This document shows positions 21,051 through 27,531 of a stretch of 27,531 nt of DNA, one piece after another. The stretch spans positions 1-27,531 of the forward strand of contig JAEXCG010000135.1 of the NCBI GenBank assembly GCA_023402355.1, written 5' to 3'. Position numbers and translations under genes: made by a program. The stretch comes from Bacillota bacterium. GTDB taxonomy: Bacteria; Bacillota; Clostridia; Christensenellales; Aristaeellaceae. The stretch's first letter is position 1. Every line of letters begins with the position of its first letter. The notes below the pieces were generated by a model. The model made no database searches. It was given only the letters and a program-made list of their open reading frames with translations, and was not told the DNA's origin.

Positions 21051-22406
21051 TTAGCGCCCCTCGAGCGCGATGATTTCCAGCTTTTGATCGAGTGCGGCTG
21101 TAAACGCCCGCGCGTCCAACTGGCGCGCGGCGTACTGATCGATCAGCATCTGAACGGAGCGGTAGCCTTCCGACTCGGGCGAGCCCAGCGGATGGTAGGC
21201 CGGAACGTAGAACATCCCTTCCCGCGCCTCGTACGCCTCGATGTCCGCCTCCGAAACCCGCCAGCGCCCCGCCTCCAGCCGGTTTATCCGCGCCTCGGCC
21301 TGCTCGATCCGCCCGGCGATTTCCTCCGCCTGAGCGTCGTCCGCGGGCTGCACGGCGCGCAGCTCTTCGAGCGCCGAGCGCTCCGCGTCCAGCTCCCGCC
21401 GCGCAAAGGCGTCCTCCAGCGGCGCGTGCGGCCCCTCGCAGGCGGCGATCGTGAAGGCCCCGTCGAGGCTGCGCAGATACGTTTGCAGGTACAGCGCCGC
21501 CTCGTCCGGATGCGGGCTGTCCGCGCTGATGAAAAAGAGGCGAATCTGCACGGGGATGCGGGGCTCCTCCCGCTCGTCTACTTTCAAAATCATCGGCTGA
21601 AAGTCGCGGAATGCTTCGTCTGTTTCGAGCTTCGCGACGTCGTAGGCCATGGCAAACAGGGTGGGCTCGCCGTACTGGTCCCCCTCCTGCAGGGAGGACA
21701 GGTATTCGTCCAGCCGCGACGTGTCGAGCGCGTCCAGCTTTTCATAGACGCGCAGGATCTCCGGCGAGGAAAACCGCTCCGGCACCGGCGCGCTGTAGTA
21801 ACGGTCGATGAGCGCGCGCGTGATCCTGTTCGCCAGATCGCCCCGCAGGTTGGCCGTGCCGTACACCAGGTGGACGTCTGCGTCCACCCCCTCCTCCAGC
21901 CGCTCAGCCAGAAAGTCCAAAAAAGCTTCGTAGGTCGAGGGCACCACCTCCTCGCTCAGGCCCGCCAGCTTAAACGCCTGCGGCGAATAGGCGCACTGGC
22001 TGCCGAAGACCCGAATCGGGATGCCGTACAGCTTCCCGTCGACCGTCACCGCCTCGCGCAGAAAGGGCCGAAGGCTCGCGGCGAATTCCGCCAATTCCGG
22101 GTATACGGAAAGGTCGCGGGCAAAGCCCTTGGCGACGATCTCCTGAAAATCCCCGTCGACGTAGTTGATTGCGTAAAGGTCGTACGGCTGGCGCGCCGTG
22201 AGCGCCTGCACGATGTCCGTCACGCCGCTGCCCAGGGAATCGCCCCCGCTCCACGACAGGTCCGGGTTTTCCTTTTCGAGCACGGGGTTGTCCCATTCGC
22301 CCGCCCCGCCCTTTCCGTATACGTACAGGCTCACGTCTCCGGCCGCCGCGCCCGCGCAGGTCAGGCACAGCAGCAGCGCCAGCGCGCAGCACAGGCTTCT
22401 CTTCAT
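21051..22406 (-). CDS. Secreted solute-binding-protein-like protein 1
   Basis: This is a 451-residue protein. Residues 1-22 are a signal peptide with likely signal-peptidase I cleavage near AGAAA/GD. The cysteines at 14 and 17 do not sit in a canonical lipobox. The body resembles family-1 extracellular solute-binding proteins (opening VSLYVYGKGGAGEWD, then YDLYAINYVDGDFQEIVAKGFARDLS, GKLYGIPIRVFGSQCAYSPQAF). A helical section (about 345-385) is followed by a C-terminal domain, RWRVSEADIEAYEA to the end, which the other two paralogues in this cluster share. ATG 22406 lies about 12 bases after AGGAAAGG. It is the last gene of an apparent five-gene unit. No permease or ATPase is nearby, so a transport role is uncertain. 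Confidence 0.82.
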   Translation of the reverse strand: MKRSLCCALALLLCLTCAGAAAGDVSLYVYGKGGAGEWDNPVLEKENPDLSWSGGDSLGSGVTDIVQALTARQPYDLYAINYVDGDFQEIVAKGFARDLSVYPELAEFAASLRPFLREAVTVDGKLYGIPIRVFGSQCAYSPQAFKLAGLSEEVVPSTYEAFLDFLAERLEEGVDADVHLVYGTANLRGDLANRITRALIDRYYSAPVPERFSSPEILRVYEKLDALDTSRLDEYLSSLQEGDQYGEPTLFAMAYDVAKLETDEAFRDFQPMILKVDEREEPRIPVQIRLFFISADSPHPDEAALYLQTYLRSLDGAFTIAACEGPHAPLEDAFARRELDAERSALEELRAVQPADDAQAEEIAGRIEQAEARINRLEAGRWRVSEADIEAYEAREGMFYVPAYHPLGSPESEGYRSVQMLIDQYAARQLDARAFTAALDQKLEIIALEGR

Positions 22407-22438
22407 GATTTCAGCACCGCCTTTCCTGGTCCCGCCCG

Positions 22439-23560
22439 CTAAACCACCCACTCGCCGTCTACGGCGCTGAGCAGGTAAAGAACCGTACCGGAGTCCTTCG
22501 CCCTTTCGAGCTCCAACGCGGGCCCCTCAAACAGTTCCTTCTCAATGCTCCGAAAAAACCAGCAGGGGACGAGGGTGAACCCGTCCGGCCCGGCGCCCGT
22601 GGCGCGCAGCCCGTAGGCGAACGCGATCTCGTAGACGGCCATGGGCCTATCCGGCGGGGTCTTCGCGAGCCTTGCGGCCAGCGCGTCGATCGCCTCCTCG
22701 AGCGAAAGCACCCCGGAGACCTCCTGCCGCACGGCCGTCGCCTCATAGGCATACGACGCGGACAGGTACAAAACCCCGTCGGGCGCGACGATCGCCTCCA
22801 GACGCTCCGCCGTCACATGCTCCCCATTCTCCGGCGAAATGTAGAAAAAATCCTCCAGCTCCAGGCCGCCGTACAGGAGCGGAAAGGAGAAGGCGTAACA
22901 GCCGGAGCGCTCGTCCACTTGCGCAGACATCGCGTCCATCCGCTTGAGCGATCCCTCCGTAACCTCCCGGTCAAACCGCTCCGCATAGGCGGCAACCGCC
23001 TCGCCGCTCAGGAAGGTGCAGGCATAGCCGTCCCGCGATACCGGAACGCCTACCGCCTCTGCGGCCTCCAGCGCCCTTTGCAGCGCGAGCTGTGCGTCCG
23101 CATGCAGCGGCTCGTCCGGCGGCAGCGGCGTCATTTCCGCGCGGTAGTAATGCCACAGTTGGCTGAGCGCGTCGCCGCGAGCGCCCGAATAACGGATGTT
23201 TCCGTCGCTCCACTTGTACAGGCAGGCGCCGTCCGCAAAGTGCTGCGCCTTCCCGTACACGTCGAACGCGTAGCAAAAGTGCATGTCCTCTTCCTTTACG
23301 ACCTGAGCGCCCGAAAGGTCCGAAGGCTGCACGTCCAGAAAGGAGAGCAGCCGCGCGTCCCGCACCGTAACCGAACGCTCTTCGGGCAAAAGGCCCAGGT
23401 GAACCGGCGCGTCGATGGAGACGTGCGCGTCCACGTCCCGCTTCACGCGCGCCGGTGTCCGCGCCCGCAGGTCCCCCGCCGGACATTCCGCCAGCGCGGC
23501 GGCGCAGCAAACGACGAGGCCGAGCAGCGCCGCGCCCATCGCCCCTGCAATCTTTTTCAT
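22439..23560 (-). CDS. Secreted protein of unknown function, paralogue a
   Basis: This is a 373-residue protein with a clear signal peptide (residues 1-24, cleavage after ALA). The mature protein is a soluble mixed alpha/beta chain. Markers are HFCYAFDVYGKAQHFADGACLYKW, LWHYYRAEM, LALQRALEAAEAVGVPV and a C-terminal LVPCWFF..., SGTVLYLLSAVDGEWVV. This plan (amphipathic repeat, then W-x-F and a final VDA/VDG-G motif) is shared with the upstream gene, so the two are paralogues. It resembles DUF6034-like or PepSY/YcdB-like secreted proteins, but I do not make that call. ATG 23560 follows GGGGGAGGA. Spacing to its neighbours is 73 and 32 bases, consistent with one operon. Confidence 0.72.
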   Translation of the reverse strand: MKKIAGAMGAALLGLVVCCAAALAECPAGDLRARTPARVKRDVDAHVSIDAPVHLGLLPEERSVTVRDARLLSFLDVQPSDLSGAQVVKEEDMHFCYAFDVYGKAQHFADGACLYKWSDGNIRYSGARGDALSQLWHYYRAEMTPLPPDEPLHADAQLALQRALEAAEAVGVPVSRDGYACTFLSGEAVAAYAERFDREVTEGSLKRMDAMSAQVDERSGCYAFSFPLLYGGLELEDFFYISPENGEHVTAERLEAIVAPDGVLYLSASYAYEATAVRQEVSGVLSLEEAIDALAARLAKTPPDRPMAVYEIAFAYGLRATGAGPDGFTLVPCWFFRSIEKELFEGPALELERAKDSGTVLYLLSAVDGEWVV

Positions 23561-23633
23561 GATCGTCCTCCCCCTTCGTGCGCCGAAGGCCCTAGCGCCT
23601 CCCGGCGCGCCGTCCTCCGCGCCCTTTGCAGGT

Positions 23634-24746
23634 TCACCCGATGACCGCCCCGGACACGGCGTCCACCCTGAGCACGCGGTACAGCTCTTCTCCGTCGGAT
23701 TCGTAGACGAGGTAAAAATTCCAGAAGGGCCGGTACGTCAGGTCGTCCCGGTAGTAGTTCCCGACCGGAATGTAAGAGACGTACGCCTGAAGGCAGGTGT
23801 AGCTGTACTGGGCGTCCGCGCGCAGGAAGTCCGCGGCGATGCTCCTGGCTCGCGCAAAGTCCAGAATCTCTTCCCGCCGCCCATCCGCCGCGCGGCAGAC
23901 GAGGTTTTCCAGCAACGCGCTCGCGATGCCGTCCTGCGTGTACAGAATCTGCACGCTCTGCGGCAGCGCCGTCTCGACGTCCGGCCGCTCGGGCAGGCGC
24001 TGCTCCAGCGGCCCGTAGACCCACAGCCCATCCTCAAGGAACCCAAAGGTCAGGCAATAAAAGTCGAAATGTCGCTCAAAGGCCTGAATATCCGCGGTCT
24101 TTCCGCTCCTCAAAAAGTCCGCGTACATCTCATCCTCCAGCGCCATCCGCCCGGCCGCGTCCAGCAGATCCCGATAGGCGACCGCGTCGCAGCGGATCAG
24201 CACCGCCTCCTGCTCGACGCCCAGCGCCGCCAGCCATTCCCGGCACCGCCGGACCGCTTCCTCGGGCGCGATGAAGGAAAGGCTCCCCACGGGCGCCGCG
24301 TCCGACGCGGGGTCGCGCGCCGTGTCCCAGTGGCTATCCTCCGCCGGACCCGCGTTGGGGATCGAGAAATACGGCAGCATGAAGCCCAGCACTTCCTCAT
24401 AGGAACGCATGATCCGGGTCGAATAGGACAGGCTGCCCGCCTCCACGCGAAGCCAATCCTCGTCGGCGTCGCTGTAGAAGGTATCGGGCGTGGCCAGCCT
24501 TCGCTCCTCCTTCGTCCATTCCGCGCAGTTCTGCGGACGCAGGAGCGCGAGCGCCCAGTCGCCGTCCAGCTCCCGCCGCTTCGCCCGAAACACCTCGCAG
24601 GTCTGCTTTTCCGGCAAAAACACGCGCGCGTCGAAGGCGAGGTTCCCCTCCCCCGCTTCCTGAACGCGCAAAGGCTCCCCGGCCGACGCGCGGCAGGCGC
24701 AAAGCGTCAGCAAAGCCAGAAGGAAAAATCCGCGCCGCCATCCCAT
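23634..24746 (-). CDS. Secreted protein of unknown function, paralogue b
   Basis: This 370-residue protein has a signal peptide at about residues 1-22; cleavage after ASA is likely, although LCAC could be a poor lipobox. It follows the same plan as the next gene downstream: an N-terminal beta-rich part with DEDWLRVEAGSLSYSTR, the helical APEEAVRRCREWLAALGV, a central FDFYCLTFGFLEDGLWVYGP, and the end YRPFWNFYLVY..., LRVDAVSGAVIG, in which W-x-F and VDA-G can be matched. Identity is low, so the duplication is old. ATG 24746 lies 6 bases after GGAGGG; a TTG two codons earlier is possible. No enzyme motif is recognised. Being interleaved with solute-binding-like genes suggests a joint extracellular function. 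Confidence 0.72.
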   Translation of the reverse strand: MGWRRGFFLLALLTLCACRASAGEPLRVQEAGEGNLAFDARVFLPEKQTCEVFRAKRRELDGDWALALLRPQNCAEWTKEERRLATPDTFYSDADEDWLRVEAGSLSYSTRIMRSYEEVLGFMLPYFSIPNAGPAEDSHWDTARDPASDAAPVGSLSFIAPEEAVRRCREWLAALGVEQEAVLIRCDAVAYRDLLDAAGRMALEDEMYADFLRSGKTADIQAFERHFDFYCLTFGFLEDGLWVYGPLEQRLPERPDVETALPQSVQILYTQDGIASALLENLVCRAADGRREEILDFARARSIAADFLRADAQYSYTCLQAYVSYIPVGNYYRDDLTYRPFWNFYLVYESDGEELYRVLRVDAVSGAVIG

Positions 24747-24801
24747 CTTCAACCCTCCAATCCCAATGCCCCGACGCAGGGACGCCCGCGTTTTCCGCCT
24801 C

Positions 24802-26178
24802 TCACAGCCCCTTTTCGGCGTACAGCATCTGCGCCCTTCGGTTCATCTCCAGCACCATCGCGTCCTCATCCAGCTTGCCCGCCAGATAGCGATCCGCGAT
24901 TTCGTACAGCATCTTAAGGATTCCGCTCTGGCCGTGCGAAAGGAAGTCCGACCGGTCGTTCAGCCGGACGTAGGGCGCGATCTCGCGGTAGCGCCGGACG
25001 ACGTCCGGGTGAATCAGGTACTTGCCCTCCTCCCGCTCCAGATACGACTCGTAGAGCGCAATGGCCTCCTGCGCATCCCGGGCGTCCGCGCCCTCCAGAC
25101 CGTCCAGCTCCCCGCGAAAGAAGTCGGCCTGCTCGCGGTAATACGCCGCCTGCCTGTCCCAGTCCGGGTTCAGAAAGGGGCCGTTTTGCGTGGGCGAGAG
25201 CATCATCACCTCGCCCGGCTCCAGGTGCTCCACCACGTATTCCAGGTATCTCACCGCCGCTTCCCGCTCGGCGCTGAACGGATTGACGACCAGCACCATC
25301 ATCTGCGCCGGCACCGCCGGCGTCCCCCGCCCGTCGATGAGCGGCGGCGTCAAAAGGTCGCACGCCGCCTGCACGTCCGCGGGGCTGAAGTCGTCCGATC
25401 AGATTGCCCAGGGCCGCTCAAAGAATCGATCCGAGCTTTCGGTCAGCCGCGTTTCGGGCAGCTCCCTGATCCTGCGCGCGGCCTGCGCGAAGGCGCCGCC
25501 GTCGAAGCGCAGAGGCTCTGCCTGTTCCTCGTTTTGCAGGATGTAAAGCTGAATCATCGCGCGCATCATTCCGCTTCTCGTGTCCGCGCCGCCTATGGAG
25601 GAGGTCATGAGCCGGTAGCGCTCGACCGCGTCGTCGTCAGCGCGCCATTCCGCCTGCAAGGTCAGGTAGTCGTCATACGACGCGGGATACGCGCCGAGCT
25701 CCAGCTCCGACCAGAGCGCCCTGTTTATGACCCAGGGCGACGGGATGAACGACTCGGGCACGCCGATGATCTCGTCCGCGCGGCGAAGGACGTCCTGTAT
25801 CCGGGGATAAAAGCTTTCCACCTCCCTCGAGATGACCGCAGAGGCCGAGAGATCGGTCACGAAGCCCTTTTCCTTGAGCGCGTTCAGCCCGTATTCGGCG
25901 TTCACCGCAAAGATGTCGGCCCCCGCGTCCTGCGATGCCAGCTCCCTGACGAGCGCCTGCCCGTCGATCAGGGCTATGCCCAGATCGACCAGCTGAACGT
26001 CCGGGTTTTCCGCCATGAACGCCCGGCCGACCGCTCCCTGCGCGCACCCCAAAAGGCGCAAGGTGTGCACGCCGCCCTGCGGGTCGGGGCCCGGCGCGGC
26101 GTGCGCGGGCCGCGCGGCAAGCTCCAGCGAAAAGAGCAGCAGGGAAAGCGTGATGACAAGCCTGAGGGACGTTTTCAT
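24802..26178 (-). pseudogene. Secreted solute-binding-protein-like protein 2, interrupted by an in-frame TGA
   Basis: This is a 459-codon frame from ATG 26178 (ribosome binding site AGAGGCG) to TAG/TAA-type termination at 24802, broken only by TGA at 25399-25401 (codon 260). Codons on both sides are in the same frame, and the protein reads straight through (RFFERPWAI, stop, SDDFSPADVQ). Total length of 458 matches the 451-residue paralogue at 21051. The signal peptide is residues 1-27, cut after AHA, with no lipobox cysteine. The N-terminal part, VHTLRLLGCAQGAVGRAF to ADIFAVNAEYGLNALKEKGFVTDLS, is solute-binding-like. The C-terminal part carries the YLIHPDVVRRYREI domain shared by the cluster. 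A recent nonsense change, a sequencing error or read-through would each fit; a GTG at 25374 could restart but has no ribosome binding site. Confidence 0.8.
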
Positions 26179-26298
26179 GTGCGGTTCGCCTCTTTCATCC
26201 GTCGTGCGCCGGAAGGATCGCACGCCCAGCCGCCCCTTCCATTCTCTGCCTAATAGACGAACGGATGGGGCGGGGGCTTGCAGCCTGCCCGGCAATCT

Positions 26299-27531
26299 TT
26301 ACAATTCCATTTCCCATTCGATCATCTTTCGCTTTTCCTCCATGCGCGCGATGCAGGCGTCCAGGCCGAGACTCCCCTGCTCGTATTGGGCCAGCAGATC
26401 GTAAAACAGGGCACCGCTTGAACCGCGCTGTATCGCGGAAAAGGGCGTCGCGCGGACGGTAAGGTATTGCGCGATCCCGCGATAAGCGGCGATTTCCTCC
26501 GCGGAGATCGCCCATCGCCTCTCCTCCGCCGTATCCAGCAGGTGCTCCTGAAAGTCGATGGTCGCCTGGATCTGCGCGGCCGCATCCCCCTCGGCCCGCT
26601 CCCTGGCGTCGTACAAGTCGGCAAGGTTGTCGATCAGCGCCGCTTTTTCCTTGGCAAAGTTCGGATGCTCTACGGGGGCGTTCTGCGCGGGCTTGAGCAT
26701 GCGCAGGTCTGCCGCCGAGCGATTCCGGGCCGCATATTCGAGAAATTGGAGCGCAAGCGCCTGCCTGTCGCTCCCCTCGCGGACGATGTACACCGTAAGA
26801 TCCGCGCATACGACCGGCGGGCGCTCCGCCTCAAAAACCGGCGGAAGCAAAAGCGTGCCGCGCCCGTCCTCCCCAAAGCAGGCCGTGTTGTCCGTCCGCA
26901 GAATAGGGAATGTCGCCGCCCCCGAATCGTCGTCCCGCTCCGCGCAGCGTTCCTTCAGCGACGACACCCTTTGCAGGGCATCCCGCAGCACTTCGCTATC
27001 GAACGTGAACGCGGCGCCGTCCCGGTCGTACTGGTCGACGTACAGGTTGAAGACGTCCAGCAGCATCTGCCCGGTCAGGCTCTGGCCCGGATAACGAAGC
27101 GAGAAGTCGCCAAACGCGCGCTCGTCGCGCGCGAGCCAGTCGGCGCACAGATCGATGTACGCGCCGACCGTCCGGGGCGGCGGCGCGTCAACGCATGCCG
27201 CCCACGCCTCCGGGTCGTACAGCCACGTGCGCACCGTCATCTGCGCGGGCACGGCAAAGAGCTTCTCCCCGCGCGTGACGGCCTCGCGCAGCGCGGGATA
27301 CAGCGCCCCCGAATCCGCCACCAGCGCGGCATCCGCGGACAGCTCCGCCGCGTACCCCTTGTCGGCCAGCGCGGAGAGCAGCGCCGCGCCGATCTCCAGG
27401 ACGTCCGCGTCCAGCGACCCGTCGATGAGCCCCTGCGCGAGCGCGGCGGCATCCATGTCCTGCGACTGAACGACGCGCAGGTCGACGTTGGGGTAAGCCT
27501 GCGCAAAGCCGGGCACCGCGTCCGTATTCTT
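26299..27531 (-). CDS. Secreted solute-binding-protein-like protein 3 (5' end outside the window)
   Basis: The frame is open to the window edge, covering at least 410 residues. The signal peptide and first strands present in the paralogues are missing, so the true start lies beyond 27531; the GTG at 27516 is inside the protein. Matching segments are YPNVDLRVVQSQDMDAAALAQGLIDG, DADVLEIGAALLSALADKGYAAELS and GEKLFAVPAQMTVRTWLYDPEAW. Late segments are VVCADLTVYIVREGSDRQALALQFLEYAAR, the charged helix around DLYDARERAEGD, and RRWAISAEEIAAYRGIAQYL. It is the most upstream gene seen of the five-gene unit, with 120 bases to the next start. The ligand is unknown. Confidence 0.8.
   Translation of the reverse strand, partial: KNTDAVPGFAQAYPNVDLRVVQSQDMDAAALAQGLIDGSLDADVLEIGAALLSALADKGYAAELSADAALVADSGALYPALREAVTRGEKLFAVPAQMTVRTWLYDPEAWAACVDAPPPRTVGAYIDLCADWLARDERAFGDFSLRYPGQSLTGQMLLDVFNLYVDQYDRDGAAFTFDSEVLRDALQRVSSLKERCAERDDDSGAATFPILRTDNTACFGEDGRGTLLLPPVFEAERPPVVCADLTVYIVREGSDRQALALQFLEYAARNRSAADLRMLKPAQNAPVEHPNFAKEKAALIDNLADLYDARERAEGDAAAQIQATIDFQEHLLDTAEERRWAISAEEIAAYRGIAQYLTVRATPFSAIQRGSSGALFYDLLAQYEQGSLGLDACIARMEEKRKMIEWEMEL

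Noticed and set aside
25399..25401. Selenocysteine or general TGA reassignment
   Set aside because: No stem-loop resembling a bacterial selenocysteine element is obvious after the TGA, no redox motif surrounds it, and other genes here end normally with TGA.
1..27531. rRNA, tRNA, transposase, integrase, phage or plasmid genes
   Set aside because: None were recognisable by eye in coding or intergenic parts; a covariance search for tRNAs and small RNAs could still find something in the gaps.

Overview
The window is a visibly very GC-rich bacterial segment with about 22 genes on both strands. It looks like a high-GC member of the Clostridia (Firmicutes). The evidence is strong AGGAGG-type ribosome binding sites, sigma-A promoters close to TTGACA/TATAAT, a stand-alone Spo0A C-terminal domain, a CcdA/TlpA redox system and an ECF sigma/anti-sigma pair. 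This placement is inference: no rRNA or ribosomal protein gene is present. TGA ends normal genes here (for example the histidine kinase), so the standard bacterial code applies.

Layout. 16-3718 (+): the two halves of a heterodimeric ABC exporter, closed by a terminator. 3873-5022: a small membrane protein and a convergent XRE regulator sharing a bidirectional terminator. 5185-6954 (-): an aldo/keto reductase behind a MerR-type promoter, then a Tat-exported cysteine-rich redox protein. 6955-7466: about 500 bases of non-coding DNA full of hairpins. 7467-8108 (+): a GyrI-like ligand-binding protein. 8187-13328 (-): an apparent operon of hybrid sensor kinase, serine hydrolase and nucleoside hydrolase. 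13469-14847 (+): an ECF sigma factor with a likely self-recognised promoter, and its membrane-anchored partner. 14849-17425: cutC, an ArsC/Spx-like gene and an orphan Spo0A_C gene, with two arrays of one repeat family. 17529-19258 (-): thioredoxin and a CcdA-TlpA fusion behind a strong operator-bearing promoter. 19423-20960 (+): a HAD phosphatase and a UBA/DUF4342-like membrane protein. 21051-27531 (-): five secreted proteins, namely three solute-binding-protein paralogues (one with an in-frame TGA, one cut by the window edge) and two paralogous secreted proteins of unknown function.

The most unusual content is (a) a REP-like intergenic repeat family at three loci, all in the same orientation. 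Its unit is a GCGGGC-n3-GCCCGC hairpin, then TCCGAA, then a TTTGCGCACGCGGCC-like block; one locus is a tandem array of seven to eight units. (b) The secreted three-plus-two paralogue cassette, which has no permease in the window and no canonical lipoboxes. No rRNA, tRNA, CRISPR array, transposase or phage gene was recognised. All coordinates and motifs were read by eye; family assignments are from memory of family signatures, not from searches.
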